From NCBI RefSeq assembly GCF_030758775.1, contig NZ_CP132384.1, positions 186,001 through 250,000 on the forward strand: a DNA stretch of 64,000 bases, given 5' to 3'. The position numbers and the translations under genes were made by a program. How positions within the stretch are numbered: position 1 is the stretch's first letter; every line of letters begins with the position of its first letter. This document shows, one piece after another, positions 29,235 through 39,439 of the stretch. The stretch comes from Bifidobacterium asteroides. Lineage in GTDB: Bacteria > Actinomycetota > Actinomycetes > Actinomycetales > Bifidobacteriaceae. The notes beneath the pieces are model-generated. The model made no database searches. It was not told the DNA's origin and saw only the letters and a program-made list of their open reading frames with translations.

Positions 29235-31556
29235 ATGGCGGATGAGCGGCATGAGTTGGCGGCTCAGGATGATGGCAGGGGCGCTGACGAACCACCCCGG
29301 TTATCCGGTGAAAAAGCGGCGAAGCCGACGACGGCCCGTCGTAAGGGTCGGCCGACGAAAGAATCGATACTTCCTCAGGAGAGCTTCACCAAGGCTCCCA
29401 AGATTTCTGCCAAGTCCCGCACCCGGGAGGAGGAGAACGAGCTCAAGCGGGTCCGGCGCGAGGCCCAGCGGGCAGCCCAGCGTCGTCGCACCCCGCCAAA
29501 GGGTCCTCTGGGCCGCTGGTGGCGGCGGGTGCAGTCCTCGCCAGACAGGATCAGCCTGGGCATGTGTATTGTCGCCCTGGGCGTGGTCTACGGAGACATC
29601 GGCACCTCACCCCTGTACACCATGCAGGCCTTCGTGGCCGGGCAGGGAGGCATGGCCCGTGTGGACAGGGCGGCCGTGCTGGGCATGCTCTCCCTGGTTT
29701 TCTGGTCCATCACGCTGATCACCACGGTCAAGTACGTTCTGGTGGCCATGCGCATCGACAACAAGGGCGAGGGCGGCATCTTCGCCCTGTACACCCTGGT
29801 CCGGCACTACGGCAAATGGCTGGCCATCCCGGCCATGGTCGGCGGCGCAGCCTTCCTGGCTGATTCGGTGCTGACTCCGGCGGTCTCCATATCCTCGGCA
29901 GTCGAAGGACTCAAGACCATCCCTGTGCTGACTCCGATCTTCCGTGAAAACGGAAACCTGACCATGGTCATCACCTTCGTGATCATCCTGATCCTGTTTG
30001 CGGTCCAGTCGCGCGGAACCGAGCGGATCGGCAAGGTCTTCGGCAGCGTGGTCATGGTCTGGTTCGCCTTCCTGGCCCTGATCGGCATCTACTGCATCGG
30101 CAACGACTGGTCCATCTTCGAGGCGCTGAACCCGGTCTACGGGATCCGCTTCCTCTTCAGCCCGCAGAATCCGGTGGGCCTGACCATCATGGGCACGGTC
30201 TTCCTGTCGACCACAGGAGCCGAGGCTCTCTACTCCGACATGGGCCACGTGGGCCGCGGCAACATCTACGCCACCTGGCCCTTCATCAACATCGCCCTGG
30301 TCTTCAACTACTTCGGCCAGGGGGCATGGATCCTGCGAAACCGCGACAATAAGGCCCTGCAGGGTGTGGACGGGCTCAATCCCTTCTTCCAGATGATGCC
30401 CACTACCGTGCGTTACGTGGCGGTCCTCCTGTCAGTGACGGCCGGCGTCATCGCCTCGCAAGCCCTGATCACGGGAGCCTTCACCATGGTCTCGGAGGCC
30501 ACCGGCCTCAACTGGATGCCTCACCTTCAGGTGCGTTACCCGGCGCGTACCCGCGGCCAGCTCTACATCCCCACCATCAACTGGGTCCTGTGTGTGGCCA
30601 CGCTGACGGTGCTGGCCATATTCAAGGATTCCGAGCATATTTCGGCCGCCTACGGACTGGCTCTGACGGTGACCATGATCACCACCACCGTTCTGCTGGC
30701 TGACTACATCTGGCACGACGGCAAGCGTATGCTCTCCCTGCTCTTCGCTGCGGTCTTCCTGGCCATCCAGATCCTCTTCTTCATGGCCTCCATGGCCAAG
30801 TTCATGCACGGCGGCTGGTTCACCATGCTGCTGACCGCGGCCATCCTCTACATCATGTACACCTGGGATGTGGGCACCAAGGTGGAGCGTTCGCAACGCC
30901 GGCATATGACGGCCAAGGAGTGTCTGCCCGCCTTGGAGATGCTCCATAACGACTTCCGCGTCCCCTACTATGCGGACAACCTGGTCTATCTGACCTCGGA
31001 CGCGGAGATGCGGCGGCTGGACACCGACATCTTCTTCTCCATCTTCGCCAACCGGCCCAAGCGGGCCCGGGCCTGGTGGGCCGTCTCGGTCCAGACCACG
31101 GACGCCCCCTACACCCGCAAGTACTCGGTGGAGAACTTCGGCACCAACTACCTCTTCCGCGTGCGCATGAGGCTGGGCTTCAAGGTGGATCAGAATGTGG
31201 CCACCTACCTGCACCAGATCATGCACGAGCTGATCGACAGCGGCGAGCTGCCCAAGCAGCCCTCCATCTACCCCAAGGTGGACGAAGACCCGCAGATCGG
31301 CACAGTCACCTATGTGCTGGTCCACAAGGCACTGATGCCCGAGTCCAAGATCGACTCCCGCGGCGCCTTCTCGCTGAAGGTCAAGTACGCCATCCGCAAG
31401 GTGGCAGGCTCGCCGATCAAGTGGTTCGGTCTGGCTCCCTACAACCCCATTGTGGAGGTGCAACCCCTGTTCGTCTCCACCAGGGCCGTTCCCAAGCTGA
31501 CGCGTGTAGTCCTGCCCTCCCGCAAGATCAAGGGCGGCAAGCACCACAAGGGCTGA
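29235..31556 (+). CDS. kup: KUP-family potassium uptake protein
   Basis: Potassium/proton symporter of 773 residues. The KUP core starts around residue 95 with ISLGMCIVALGVVYGDIGTSPLYT and contains about 12 membrane helices, then a C-terminal cytoplasmic domain (KSILP-type beta-rich region). Before the core lies an unusually long, highly charged and proline/lysine/arginine-rich cytoplasmic extension of roughly 95 residues, not present in E. coli Kup. The start at 29235 follows GGAGGG by 4 nt; ATG 29223 is less likely. A possible extended -10 promoter (TGCTACGGT, 29148-29156) gives a leader of ~75 nt. No convincing ydaO/c-di-AMP riboswitch was seen in the leader. Confidence 0.95.
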   Translation: MADERHELAAQDDGRGADEPPRLSGEKAAKPTTARRKGRPTKESILPQESFTKAPKISAKSRTREEENELKRVRREAQRAAQRRRTPPKGPLGRWWRRVQSSPDRISLGMCIVALGVVYGDIGTSPLYTMQAFVAGQGGMARVDRAAVLGMLSLVFWSITLITTVKYVLVAMRIDNKGEGGIFALYTLVRHYGKWLAIPAMVGGAAFLADSVLTPAVSISSAVEGLKTIPVLTPIFRENGNLTMVITFVIILILFAVQSRGTERIGKVFGSVVMVWFAFLALIGIYCIGNDWSIFEALNPVYGIRFLFSPQNPVGLTIMGTVFLSTTGAEALYSDMGHVGRGNIYATWPFINIALVFNYFGQGAWILRNRDNKALQGVDGLNPFFQMMPTTVRYVAVLLSVTAGVIASQALITGAFTMVSEATGLNWMPHLQVRYPARTRGQLYIPTINWVLCVATLTVLAIFKDSEHISAAYGLALTVTMITTTVLLADYIWHDGKRMLSLLFAAVFLAIQILFFMASMAKFMHGGWFTMLLTAAILYIMYTWDVGTKVERSQRRHMTAKECLPALEMLHNDFRVPYYADNLVYLTSDAEMRRLDTDIFFSIFANRPKRARAWWAVSVQTTDAPYTRKYSVENFGTNYLFRVRMRLGFKVDQNVATYLHQIMHELIDSGELPKQPSIYPKVDEDPQIGTVTYVLVHKALMPESKIDSRGAFSLKVKYAIRKVAGSPIKWFGLAPYNPIVEVQPLFVSTRAVPKLTRVVLPSRKIKGGKHHKG

Positions 31557-31668
31557 GTGAGTGGAATCTCACCCCGGGGAGCCTGGCTCAAATCGAGTCC
31601 GGGCCATAGAATTGACGGCATGGAACCTGGTGCCCGGCCTTTCCGGGCTACCGTCGAAAGGTGATGTG

Positions 31669-33135
31669 ATGACACAAGCTCAAGCCAATATCGGAGTCGT
31701 GGGTCTGGCCGCCATGGGTGCCAGCCTGTCCAGGAACCTGGCACGGCACGGCAATACCGTAGCGGTCTACAACCGCCACTATTCGCGCACCGAGACCCTG
31801 ATCCGCGATCATGGCCAGGAGGGCCGGTTCGTCCCGGCCAAGACCCTGCAGGAGTTCGTGGCCTCGCTGACCAAGCCCCGCACGGCCATCATCATGGTCA
31901 AGGCCGGGGATCCCACCGACCAGATGATCAATGACCTGGCCGACCTGATGGAGCCCGGTGACATCATCGTCGATGCCGGCAATGCCTACTTCAAGGACAC
32001 CATCCGCCGGGAGAAGGCCATCAGGGCCCGCGGGCTGCACTTCGTGGGTTGCGGCGTCTCGGGCGGCGAGCAGGGCGCCCTCCTGGGGCCCTCCATGATG
32101 CCCGGCGGGACCGATGAGTCCTGGAAGACCCTGGGGCCCATCCTGGAGTCCATCGCCGCCAAGGTCGATGGCGAGCCCTGCGTCACCCACATCGGCACCG
32201 ACGGTGCGGGCCACTTCGTCAAGATGGTCCACAACGGCATCGAGTACGCCGACATGCAGGTGATCGCCGAGTCCTATGACCTGATGCGCCGGGGCCTGGG
32301 CATGGAGCCTGAGGCCATCGCCCAGGTCTTCGAAGAGTGGAACCAGGGGGATCTGAACTCCTATCTGGTGCAGATCACCGCTGAGGTGCTCCATCACACC
32401 GATGCTGCCACAGGCAAGCCCTTCATCGACATCGTCACCGACCAGGCCGGCATGAAGGGCACCGGCACCTGGACCGTGCAGACCGCGTTGGATCTTGCCG
32501 TGCCCGTGACCGGCATCGGCGAGGCCGTCTTTGCCCGGGGGCTGTCCTCCTCGCCGGAGCTGCGCAGTCAGGCGGCCCAAGAGGGTCTGAAGGGGCCGCA
32601 GCCCAAGGCCGTCATGGCCGACCTGGCCGACGACCCCGAGGCTCGCAAGTCCTTCATCGAGGACATCCGCCAGGCGCTTTACGCCTCCAAGATCGTGGCC
32701 TATGCCCAAGGGTTCAACGAGATGCAGGAGGGTGCCCAGGTCTACGGCTGGAAGCTGGACATGGGTGCCATCGCCCGCATCTGGCGCGGCGGCTGCATCA
32801 TTCGGGCCAAGTTCCTGAATCGGATCTCCGATGCATATGCTTCTGGCCGTGAGCCGGGCTCCCTGCTCTTCGACCCCTTCTTCAAGCAGGCGGTCGAGCA
32901 GGCCCAGGATTCCTGGCGGCGTGTCGTGGCCCGCGCCACCCAGGCCGGCATCCCCATCCCTGTTTTCGCCAGCTCCCTGTCCTACTACGACGGGCTGCGT
33001 TCCGATAGGCTCCCCGCCGCCCTGATTCAGGGCCAGCGTGACCTCTTCGGCGCCCACACCTATGGGCGCGTGGATCAGCCAGGCGCCTTCCACACCCTCT
33101 GGGCCGAGGACAAGTCCGAGATCAAGCAGGACTGA
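31669..33135 (+). CDS. gnd: 6-phosphogluconate dehydrogenase, decarboxylating (long form)
   Basis: Oxidises 6-phosphogluconate to ribulose 5-phosphate, CO2 and NADPH. A Rossmann GLAAMGASLSRNLARHG motif starts the protein, with NRH after strand two consistent with NADP use; VGCGVSGGEQGA and the catalytic KMVHNGIEYADMQ follow, then the long all-helical C-terminal domain. Length 488 residues, the standard dimeric form. The start is 31669 after GAAAGGTG; the frame back to 31561 is leader. A TAGAAT -10 box (31607-31612) and a small GCCCGG/CCGGGC hairpin (31632-31648) lie in the leader. A second, short-form enzyme is encoded at 38.5 kb. Confidence 0.96.
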   Translation: MTQAQANIGVVGLAAMGASLSRNLARHGNTVAVYNRHYSRTETLIRDHGQEGRFVPAKTLQEFVASLTKPRTAIIMVKAGDPTDQMINDLADLMEPGDIIVDAGNAYFKDTIRREKAIRARGLHFVGCGVSGGEQGALLGPSMMPGGTDESWKTLGPILESIAAKVDGEPCVTHIGTDGAGHFVKMVHNGIEYADMQVIAESYDLMRRGLGMEPEAIAQVFEEWNQGDLNSYLVQITAEVLHHTDAATGKPFIDIVTDQAGMKGTGTWTVQTALDLAVPVTGIGEAVFARGLSSSPELRSQAAQEGLKGPQPKAVMADLADDPEARKSFIEDIRQALYASKIVAYAQGFNEMQEGAQVYGWKLDMGAIARIWRGGCIIRAKFLNRISDAYASGREPGSLLFDPFFKQAVEQAQDSWRRVVARATQAGIPIPVFASSLSYYDGLRSDRLPAALIQGQRDLFGAHTYGRVDQPGAFHTLWAEDKSEIKQD

Positions 33136-33153
33136 GCTTCTCGCCAGAATCGC

Positions 33154-33194
33154 AAGGGTCCGCACAGCCGCTCAATCGGCAGCGCGGACCCTTT
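33154..33194. terminator. Bidirectional terminator between gnd and the LacI gene
   Basis: AAGGGTCCGC (33154-33163) and GCGGACCCTT (33184-33193) form a perfect 10-bp stem with an inner GCCG/CGGC hairpin, followed by TTTCG and preceded by AAG for the opposite strand. Confidence 0.85.
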
Positions 33195-33204
33195 CGTCAA
33201 CCTG

Positions 33205-34239
33205 TCAACGGATCTTGGCTGTGGATTCCCGGACCACCAGCCGGCAGGCTGCAGTCGTCCGAGTGGGAGGACGACTATCGTCGTCGCCCTGCAGACGGGC
33301 CAGGAGGGCATCCACCGCCTTGCGGGCCAGATCCTCCTTGTCGGTGCTGATGGTGGTCAGCGAGGGTATGTAGGACTCTCCCTCCTGGATGCCGTCGAAT
33401 CCCACGACGGCCAGGTCTCGGGGGACCTCCACGCCGCATTCGTGCAGTCCTCGAATCAGACCTAAGGCCAGAGAATCGGTCATGCAGAAGATGCCGTCAA
33501 AGGGCAGGCCGGACGTGTCCGCCAGATGATGGCCCAGATCGCGGGCCATCTCCCCGTCCCAGCGGTCCAGGGGCAGGAAGTCTTTGGGGCGGGCTTTCAT
33601 TCCGGCGTCCTTCAGAGCCTTCAGGCAGCCGGCTACCCTGCGGCCGCGGACCGAATGTCGTTGGACCGGATCAGCGCTGTCCGTCATGTCGGAACCCACT
33701 ACGCCTATTCGTCGGCATCCGCAGTCCAGCAGGTGCCGCACAGCCATGGCGGCTCCCTCGAATCCGGCCGTCATGACCGAATCGAAGACCGGCTGGGCCG
33801 AGGGGTCGTCCAGCAGGACCAGAGGCTTGCCGTCGGCCAGCTCCTGCATCTCCTCGTTGGTGATGCTGCCTGGGCTGAAGATGGTGCCGTCGCAGAGCTG
33901 GCTGGTCACATGCCGGAGTATGGAGACCTCGTCTTGCTTGGAGTTGGAGGTCTGCTGGATGATGGCCTGCATGCCGTGGGCGTTGATCTGCCGGGAGATG
34001 GCCGCACTCATCTGCGCAGGATAGGGCTTGTCCAGCTCGAAGATGGCCACCCCGATGATGCCGCTCTTGCCTGAGCGCAGGCTTCTGGCTGACAGGTTGG
34101 CCGAGTAGCGGAGCTTGCGAGCTGCGAGCAGGACTCTGCGCCTGGTGTCATCCGCTATGCGTGTATCGCCTCGAAGGGCATAGGAGGCAGTGGCTCGAGA
34201 GACCTGCGCCTCCTTGGCCACATCGCTCATCGTCACCAT
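33205..34239 (-). CDS. LacI-family transcriptional regulator
   Basis: Sugar-responsive repressor of 344 residues. N-terminal helix-turn-helix MSDVAKEAQVSRATASYALR plus hinge helix (NLSARSLRSG), then a periplasmic-binding-protein-like sensor domain (IIGVAIFELDKPYPAQM...). The start at 34239 is supported by AAAGG 6 nt upstream; the longer frame to 34320 reaches into the operator. It is divergent from the ABC importer whose control region holds two palindromes of LacI type, so it most likely represses that operon and itself. Confidence 0.94.
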   Translation of the reverse strand: MVTMSDVAKEAQVSRATASYALRGDTRIADDTRRRVLLAARKLRYSANLSARSLRSGKSGIIGVAIFELDKPYPAQMSAAISRQINAHGMQAIIQQTSNSKQDEVSILRHVTSQLCDGTIFSPGSITNEEMQELADGKPLVLLDDPSAQPVFDSVMTAGFEGAAMAVRHLLDCGCRRIGVVGSDMTDSADPVQRHSVRGRRVAGCLKALKDAGMKARPKDFLPLDRWDGEMARDLGHHLADTSGLPFDGIFCMTDSLALGLIRGLHECGVEVPRDLAVVGFDGIQEGESYIPSLTTISTDKEDLARKAVDALLARLQGDDDSRPPTRTTAACRLVVRESTAKIR

Positions 34240-34300
34240 CTCGCACCTTTCCCGGGGTTCAGCCATTATCTTAGGCACGCGGGTGGCCTTATCAGGATGT

Positions 34301-34362
34301 AATTGACACGATTCAACCAACGTGCTATACCATATGGTGACAGCAGTTGAATCGTGTCAATT
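34301..34362. promoter_or_regulatory. Symmetric LacI operator pair embracing a promoter
   Basis: AATTGACACGATTCAAC (34301-34317) and its exact reverse complement (34346-34362) are separated by 28 bp. Each arm contains a palindrome of LacI type, TTGANNCGNNTCAA. The left arm includes a perfect -35 box TTGACA (34303-34308) that is 17 bp from the -10 box TATACC (34326-34331), so the start point falls near 34338 between the operators. Centre-to-centre distance is 44 bp, about four helical turns, suited to cooperative binding or a small loop. Confidence 0.85.
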
Positions 34363-34424
34363 CCCGGGTCTCGACGTTGAACAGCCCGGACGGATGTTCA
34401 GAGGATTGATTGCAAGGAGGAGTC

Positions 34425-35675
34425 ATGAAGCTGAAGCGAGCATGGAAGGGCATAGCTGCGGCGCTTGGGGTCGGCATGGTGGTGTCGGCCATGGGTGCTT
34501 GCGGGGCTGGTGGCGCTGACGGATCCAAGACCACGCTGACCTTCCTGTCATGGAACAACGAACAGGTGATGAGGCCATACATCGACCAATTCGAGCAGGA
34601 GAACCCGGGGATCAAGGTGGACTTCAGCTATTCGCCGCCGACCCCTGAGTACATCCAGACCCTGCAGACCCGGCTGGTCGGCAACCAGGCACCGGATGTG
34701 TTCGTCATCACCTCCGAGAACAAGGCTGACCTGATCAAGAACGGCTACGTGCGGGATCTGACCAATGAGCCCTTCATGCGCAACATCTCCAAGGCCAACA
34801 AGGACTTCGTCAGTCACCAGGGCAAGGTCTACGGCATGTCCGTGTCTTCCTGGGCCTCGGGCATCGTCTACAACAAGGATCTGCTGGCCAAGGCGGGCGC
34901 CAAGGAGGTGCCGCAGACCTGGGATGGCTTCCTGCAGCTGTGCAAGAAGCTCAAGGCGGCCGGGGTCACGCCCTTCCTGGAGACCATCGCCGATGGCCCG
35001 AGCAGGATCCCCGATGCTTTCATGGGCTCGCAGTTCGACAGGGACAAGGTTGATGTGACCAGCCTGATCGACCGCCGTCCTCAAAAGCCGGGCAGTGATC
35101 AGCGTGAGGCGGCTGCGGCCTGGATGAAGCTCTACGACCAGGGCCTGGTCACACGGGACACGGTCGGCATCAGCGGCGACGACATGAAGACCCAGTTCAT
35201 CAACGGCCAGGTGGCGATGATCTGCACCGGCCCCTGGGACCTGCCATCCATCGGCCAGTCCGGGCTCAAGTATGGCATGGCCCCCATGCCGCTCATGGAG
35301 AAGGGCATGGTCAACTATGCCCAGGGATCGCCGTCGCCTGCCTACGCCATTTACTCGCATCTCAAGGGCGCCAAGCTCAAGGCAGCCCAGAAGTTCCTGA
35401 CATTCATGGACAGCCGTTGGGCCCTGCAGCGTTCGGCCGACAACGGGGATGCCATCACCGTCCAGGGGTTCAAGGCCAAGGTCAAGCCCGAATATGAGCA
35501 GGTCTACCGGGCCAACGTGCAGCCGGGCCACTACTTCCTGCTCATGAACTTCTACGCCAAGCCGGATGTGCTGACTACCGTCCGCCAGTCCGAGACCCAG
35601 CAGCTGGTCCAAGGATCCATCAACCTGGATCAGTGGGCCAAGGCCATCGACGACAAGATGGCCTCGGTCAAGTAG
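34425..35675 (+). CDS. ABC transporter sugar-binding lipoprotein
   Basis: Solute-binding lipoprotein of 416 residues, family 1. Signal peptide with lipobox SAMGAC (Cys ~26), then TTLTFLSWNNEQVMRPYIDQFEQ typical of oligosaccharide binders, and the late ISGDDMKTQFINGQVAMICTGPW block. AAGGAGG at 34414-34420 fixes the start at 34425. First gene of an operon with two permeases and a GH43 enzyme under the LacI operator pair. Ligand probably an arabinose- or xylose-containing oligosaccharide, inferred from the GH43 gene. Confidence 0.94.
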   Translation: MKLKRAWKGIAAALGVGMVVSAMGACGAGGADGSKTTLTFLSWNNEQVMRPYIDQFEQENPGIKVDFSYSPPTPEYIQTLQTRLVGNQAPDVFVITSENKADLIKNGYVRDLTNEPFMRNISKANKDFVSHQGKVYGMSVSSWASGIVYNKDLLAKAGAKEVPQTWDGFLQLCKKLKAAGVTPFLETIADGPSRIPDAFMGSQFDRDKVDVTSLIDRRPQKPGSDQREAAAAWMKLYDQGLVTRDTVGISGDDMKTQFINGQVAMICTGPWDLPSIGQSGLKYGMAPMPLMEKGMVNYAQGSPSPAYAIYSHLKGAKLKAAQKFLTFMDSRWALQRSADNGDAITVQGFKAKVKPEYEQVYRANVQPGHYFLLMNFYAKPDVLTTVRQSETQQLVQGSINLDQWAKAIDDKMASVK

Positions 35676-35688
35676 GAAGGGCTGGATC

Positions 35689-36618
35689 ATGGCTACCCAA
35701 TCTGCCTCGGAGCGTGCCAACGCCCATCGGCGGCGCATGCTCGGCCTGCGGCAGGATCTGACCTCCTTCTGGTTCCTCCTGCCTATCCTGGCTGTTTTCG
35801 TGGTCCTCTTCGCGGTGCCGCTGGTGCAGACCATCATCTACTCGGTGACCGACTTCAACGGCTACAGCCTGAACATGCACTATGTGGGCTGGAAGAACTA
35901 CCACAGCGTGTTCACCGATTCCTCGACCATGCAGGGCCTGGTGTTCACCATCCTGTACGCCGTGGCCCAGACGGTCCTGGTGACCATCTTTGCCATCCCC
36001 CTGGCTGTCACCCTGAACCGGAAGTTCTGGGGCCGCAACTTCGCCCGTTCCCTGTTCTTCTTCTTCAGCGTGCCATCGCTGGCCATCATGGGCATGGTCT
36101 GGAAGTACATCTTCTCGCCCATGAAGTCAGGCGTCTTCAACACCATCCTGGGTGTCTTCGGTCTGGGTCCGGTGCCCTGGCTGTCCAATTCGACCCTGGC
36201 CCGCTGCTGCGTCATCTTCATCGCGGTCTGGGCGCAGATCGGCTGGCACGCCACCCTCTATCTGGCCTTTCTGCAGTCCATTCCCGGAGACCTCTATGAG
36301 CAGGCCACGGTGGATGGGGCCACCAGCCGCCAGCAGTTCGTCCACATCACCCTGCCCCAGCTGATTCCGGGCATCGTCACCTCCAGCTTCCTGCTCATGT
36401 CAGGAGGCCTCAAGGTCTACGACCTGCCCTACACCATGACCAAGGGCGGCCCCGGGTACTCCACCTATACGGTGACCCAGTCCATCATTCAGCAGGGCAT
36501 CGGCCAGTCCCAGTATGGGCTGGGCTCGGCCCTGGCGGTCCTGTTCACCCTGGCCACGGCCCTCGTGGTCTTCGCTCAGATGGGCGCCGCCAGCCTGATT
36601 TCCAGGAGGTTCCAATGA
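35689..36618 (+). CDS. ABC sugar transporter permease (MalF/UgpA type)
   Basis: 309-residue permease with six predicted helices and the EAA loop (YEQATVDGATSRQQFVHITLP). It starts 13 nt after the binding-protein stop with GGAAGG as ribosome site and overlaps the next permease by ATGA. It works with the binding protein before it and the permease after it; the ATPase must be supplied from elsewhere. Confidence 0.94.
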   Translation: MATQSASERANAHRRRMLGLRQDLTSFWFLLPILAVFVVLFAVPLVQTIIYSVTDFNGYSLNMHYVGWKNYHSVFTDSSTMQGLVFTILYAVAQTVLVTIFAIPLAVTLNRKFWGRNFARSLFFFFSVPSLAIMGMVWKYIFSPMKSGVFNTILGVFGLGPVPWLSNSTLARCCVIFIAVWAQIGWHATLYLAFLQSIPGDLYEQATVDGATSRQQFVHITLPQLIPGIVTSSFLLMSGGLKVYDLPYTMTKGGPGYSTYTVTQSIIQQGIGQSQYGLGSALAVLFTLATALVVFAQMGAASLISRRFQ

Positions 36619-37472
36619 GCAGCAAGAAGAGCTCGACCCTGACCCTGAGCCAGCGGGAACGGCGGCGTTCGGCGGTCAGGAGCGTGGTGGTGCTGATCAT
36701 CGCCCTGATCTGCGCTGTGCCCCTCTGGTACATCCTGATCAACACCTTCAAGACCATCCCCGACATGGCTACCAATCCCCTGGGCCTGCCCAAGCAGTGG
36801 ACGCTGCGCAACTACACGCGGGCCTTCGCTACGGTGCCCATCGTCCGCAGCCTGGTCAACACCCTGATCGTCACCTTCTTCGGCGTCCTCTTCCAGGTGT
36901 TGATCGGAGCCCTGGCCGCCTACGGGATGATCCTGCGCAAATCGATCTTCACCTCGGTCATCGGGGTGATCCTCATGATCGCTTTCGTCATTCCCACCCA
37001 GTCCACCCTGATCCCCCTCTACCGGATGGAGTCCAGCGTGGGGCTGGTCAACACGCTCCTGGGCCTGATCATCATGTACCTGGGCGGTGCGGTCTTCTGC
37101 TACTTCCTGATTGTGGGCTACATGCAGTCCCTGCCCTTTGAGGTCATCGAGGCCGCCAGGATCGACGGGGCCGGCCCCCTAAGGATCTTCTGGAGCATCG
37201 TGCTGCCTCTGATCAGGCCCATCCTGACCACGGTGGTGGTCTTCCAGACCATGTCGACCTGGAACGACTTCATGACGGCCAACGTCTTCATCAGCAGCTC
37301 CAACCTGCGCACCATCGTTCTGCAGGTCTACAACGCAGTCGGCCAGTTCACCACTGATTGGCCCAGCTTCATGACCATTACGGTCCTGGCCCTGATCCCG
37401 GTCTTCGTCTTCTTCATCTTCTGTCAGAAGTGGATCGTCTCCGGGCTGGTTGCCGGGGCAGTCAAGGGGTAA
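36615..37472 (+). CDS. ABC sugar transporter permease (MalG/UgpE type)
   Basis: 285-residue partner permease with six helices and the EAA loop (IEAARIDGAGPLRIFWSIVLP). Start ATG overlaps the preceding stop (ATGA), with AGGAGG a few bases upstream inside the previous gene. A GC-rich hairpin separates it from the GH43 gene. Confidence 0.94.
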   Translation: MSSKKSSTLTLSQRERRRSAVRSVVVLIIALICAVPLWYILINTFKTIPDMATNPLGLPKQWTLRNYTRAFATVPIVRSLVNTLIVTFFGVLFQVLIGALAAYGMILRKSIFTSVIGVILMIAFVIPTQSTLIPLYRMESSVGLVNTLLGLIIMYLGGAVFCYFLIVGYMQSLPFEVIEAARIDGAGPLRIFWSIVLPLIRPILTTVVVFQTMSTWNDFMTANVFISSSNLRTIVLQVYNAVGQFTTDWPSFMTITVLALIPVFVFFIFCQKWIVSGLVAGAVKG

Positions 37473-37500
37473 GTGACCAGTCGGAAGGTCGTAGTCAATG

Positions 37501-37527
37501 GCGGCGGTCGGAGGTTCCGGCCGCCGC
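37501..37527 (+). repeat. Strong GC-rich hairpin between permease and GH43 genes
   Basis: GCGGCGGTCGG (37501-37511) and CCGGCCGCCGC (37517-37527) pair along 11 bp with one T-G wobble and a 5-nt loop. It is not followed by Ts. It suggests partial termination or mRNA protection and argues that the GH43 gene starts downstream of it. Confidence 0.7.
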
Positions 37528-37554
37528 ACTCGTAAGGAATCGGAGTCACAGTCC

Positions 37555-38473
37555 ATGGAGGAATTCGCAAGCGCACATCAAGGGTCGAAGGGGATTGGAT
37601 TGGCGAGCAATCCCTTGCATCGCTACTGTGCAGACCCGGATCTGGTCATGATCGGGGACCGCTGGTACCTGTACTGCACCGAGGATGGTCTGCCTGATTG
37701 GTCCTCGCACGCCTTCTACGTCTATGAATCCGGGGATCTATGCCACTGGACCTGCAGAAAAATCCTGGACCTGGACCAGGTTCCCTGGTGGCATGGGGGA
37801 CAGGGCGCCTGGGCACCCTGCCTGCTGGTGCGCCAGGGACGCTGCATCCTGTATTTTGTGGCCGACGGGCAGATTGGCCAGGCTGTCGCTCCTGGGCCAG
37901 CTGGACCCTTCCGGGCGGCCCAGGAGCCTTTCATCGCTCGGGGGGACTATGACTGCCTGCCCATCGATCCCTCGGTCTTCGTGGATGACGACGATGTGCC
38001 CTATCTGCTCTGGGGCAATGGTCGTGCCTACATGGGGCGGCTGAGCCCGGACGGCCTGCGTCTGGAAGAGGGTTCGGTGCGCTCCGCCGTGCCCGACAAC
38101 TTCCGCGAGGCCGTCACTGTTTGCCGACGGGGAGACACCTACTATGCCTCCTGGTCGGAGAACGACACCAGGGATCCGAGCTACCGGATCCGCTGGTCCA
38201 AGGCGCCATCGCTGGACGGGCCCTGGACCGCGCCCCAGGTCCTGATCAAGGCTGATCATTCCAAGGGGATCCTGGCTACAGGGCACCACTGCATCACCCG
38301 TGTGCCAGGCCAGGACGACTGGATCGTGGCCTACCACAGGTTCGCCAAGGACGGCCGGGGCGACGGCTGTCATCGCGAAATCGTCTTCGCTCCCTTGGAT
38401 TTCGCCGATGACGGCGCCATGGTCCAGGTCCGTCCGCAGGTAGGATCCTACTGGTACCCGGCCCGGAACCCGG

Positions 38474-38484
<11 letters not shown>
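37555..38484 (+). CDS. GH43 glycosidase (arabinofuranosidase/xylosidase)
   Basis: 309-residue five-bladed propeller. The catalytic triad blocks can be read: base Asp in HRYCADPDLVM near the N-terminus, transition-state Asp in CLPIDPSVFVDDD, and acid Glu in NFREAVTVCRRGDTYY. The start at 37555 is preferred over an in-frame ATG at 37498, which would make the strong hairpin coding and add a low-complexity leader. No signal peptide, so it acts on imported oligosaccharides supplied by the ABC system of the same operon. Its 3' end overlaps the convergent short-form 6PGDH by 11 bp. Confidence 0.88.
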
Positions 38485-39352
<868 letters not shown>

Positions 39353-39439
39353 AGTGTCAGTTCCTCTCCCTTGACTGCAACAGTGTGAAGTTGACCGCGA
39401 TGGTTGGTGGTCGGCCGCGGTCGGGCCGAATCGTCGGTG

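Noticed and set aside
31648..33165. A 505-codon frame antisense to gnd
   Set aside because: Repetitive Gly/Leu/Asp composition, no ribosome site, fully covered by gnd.
34548..35837. A 429-codon frame antisense to a binding-protein gene
   Set aside because: No domain, fully covered by an obvious lipoprotein gene.
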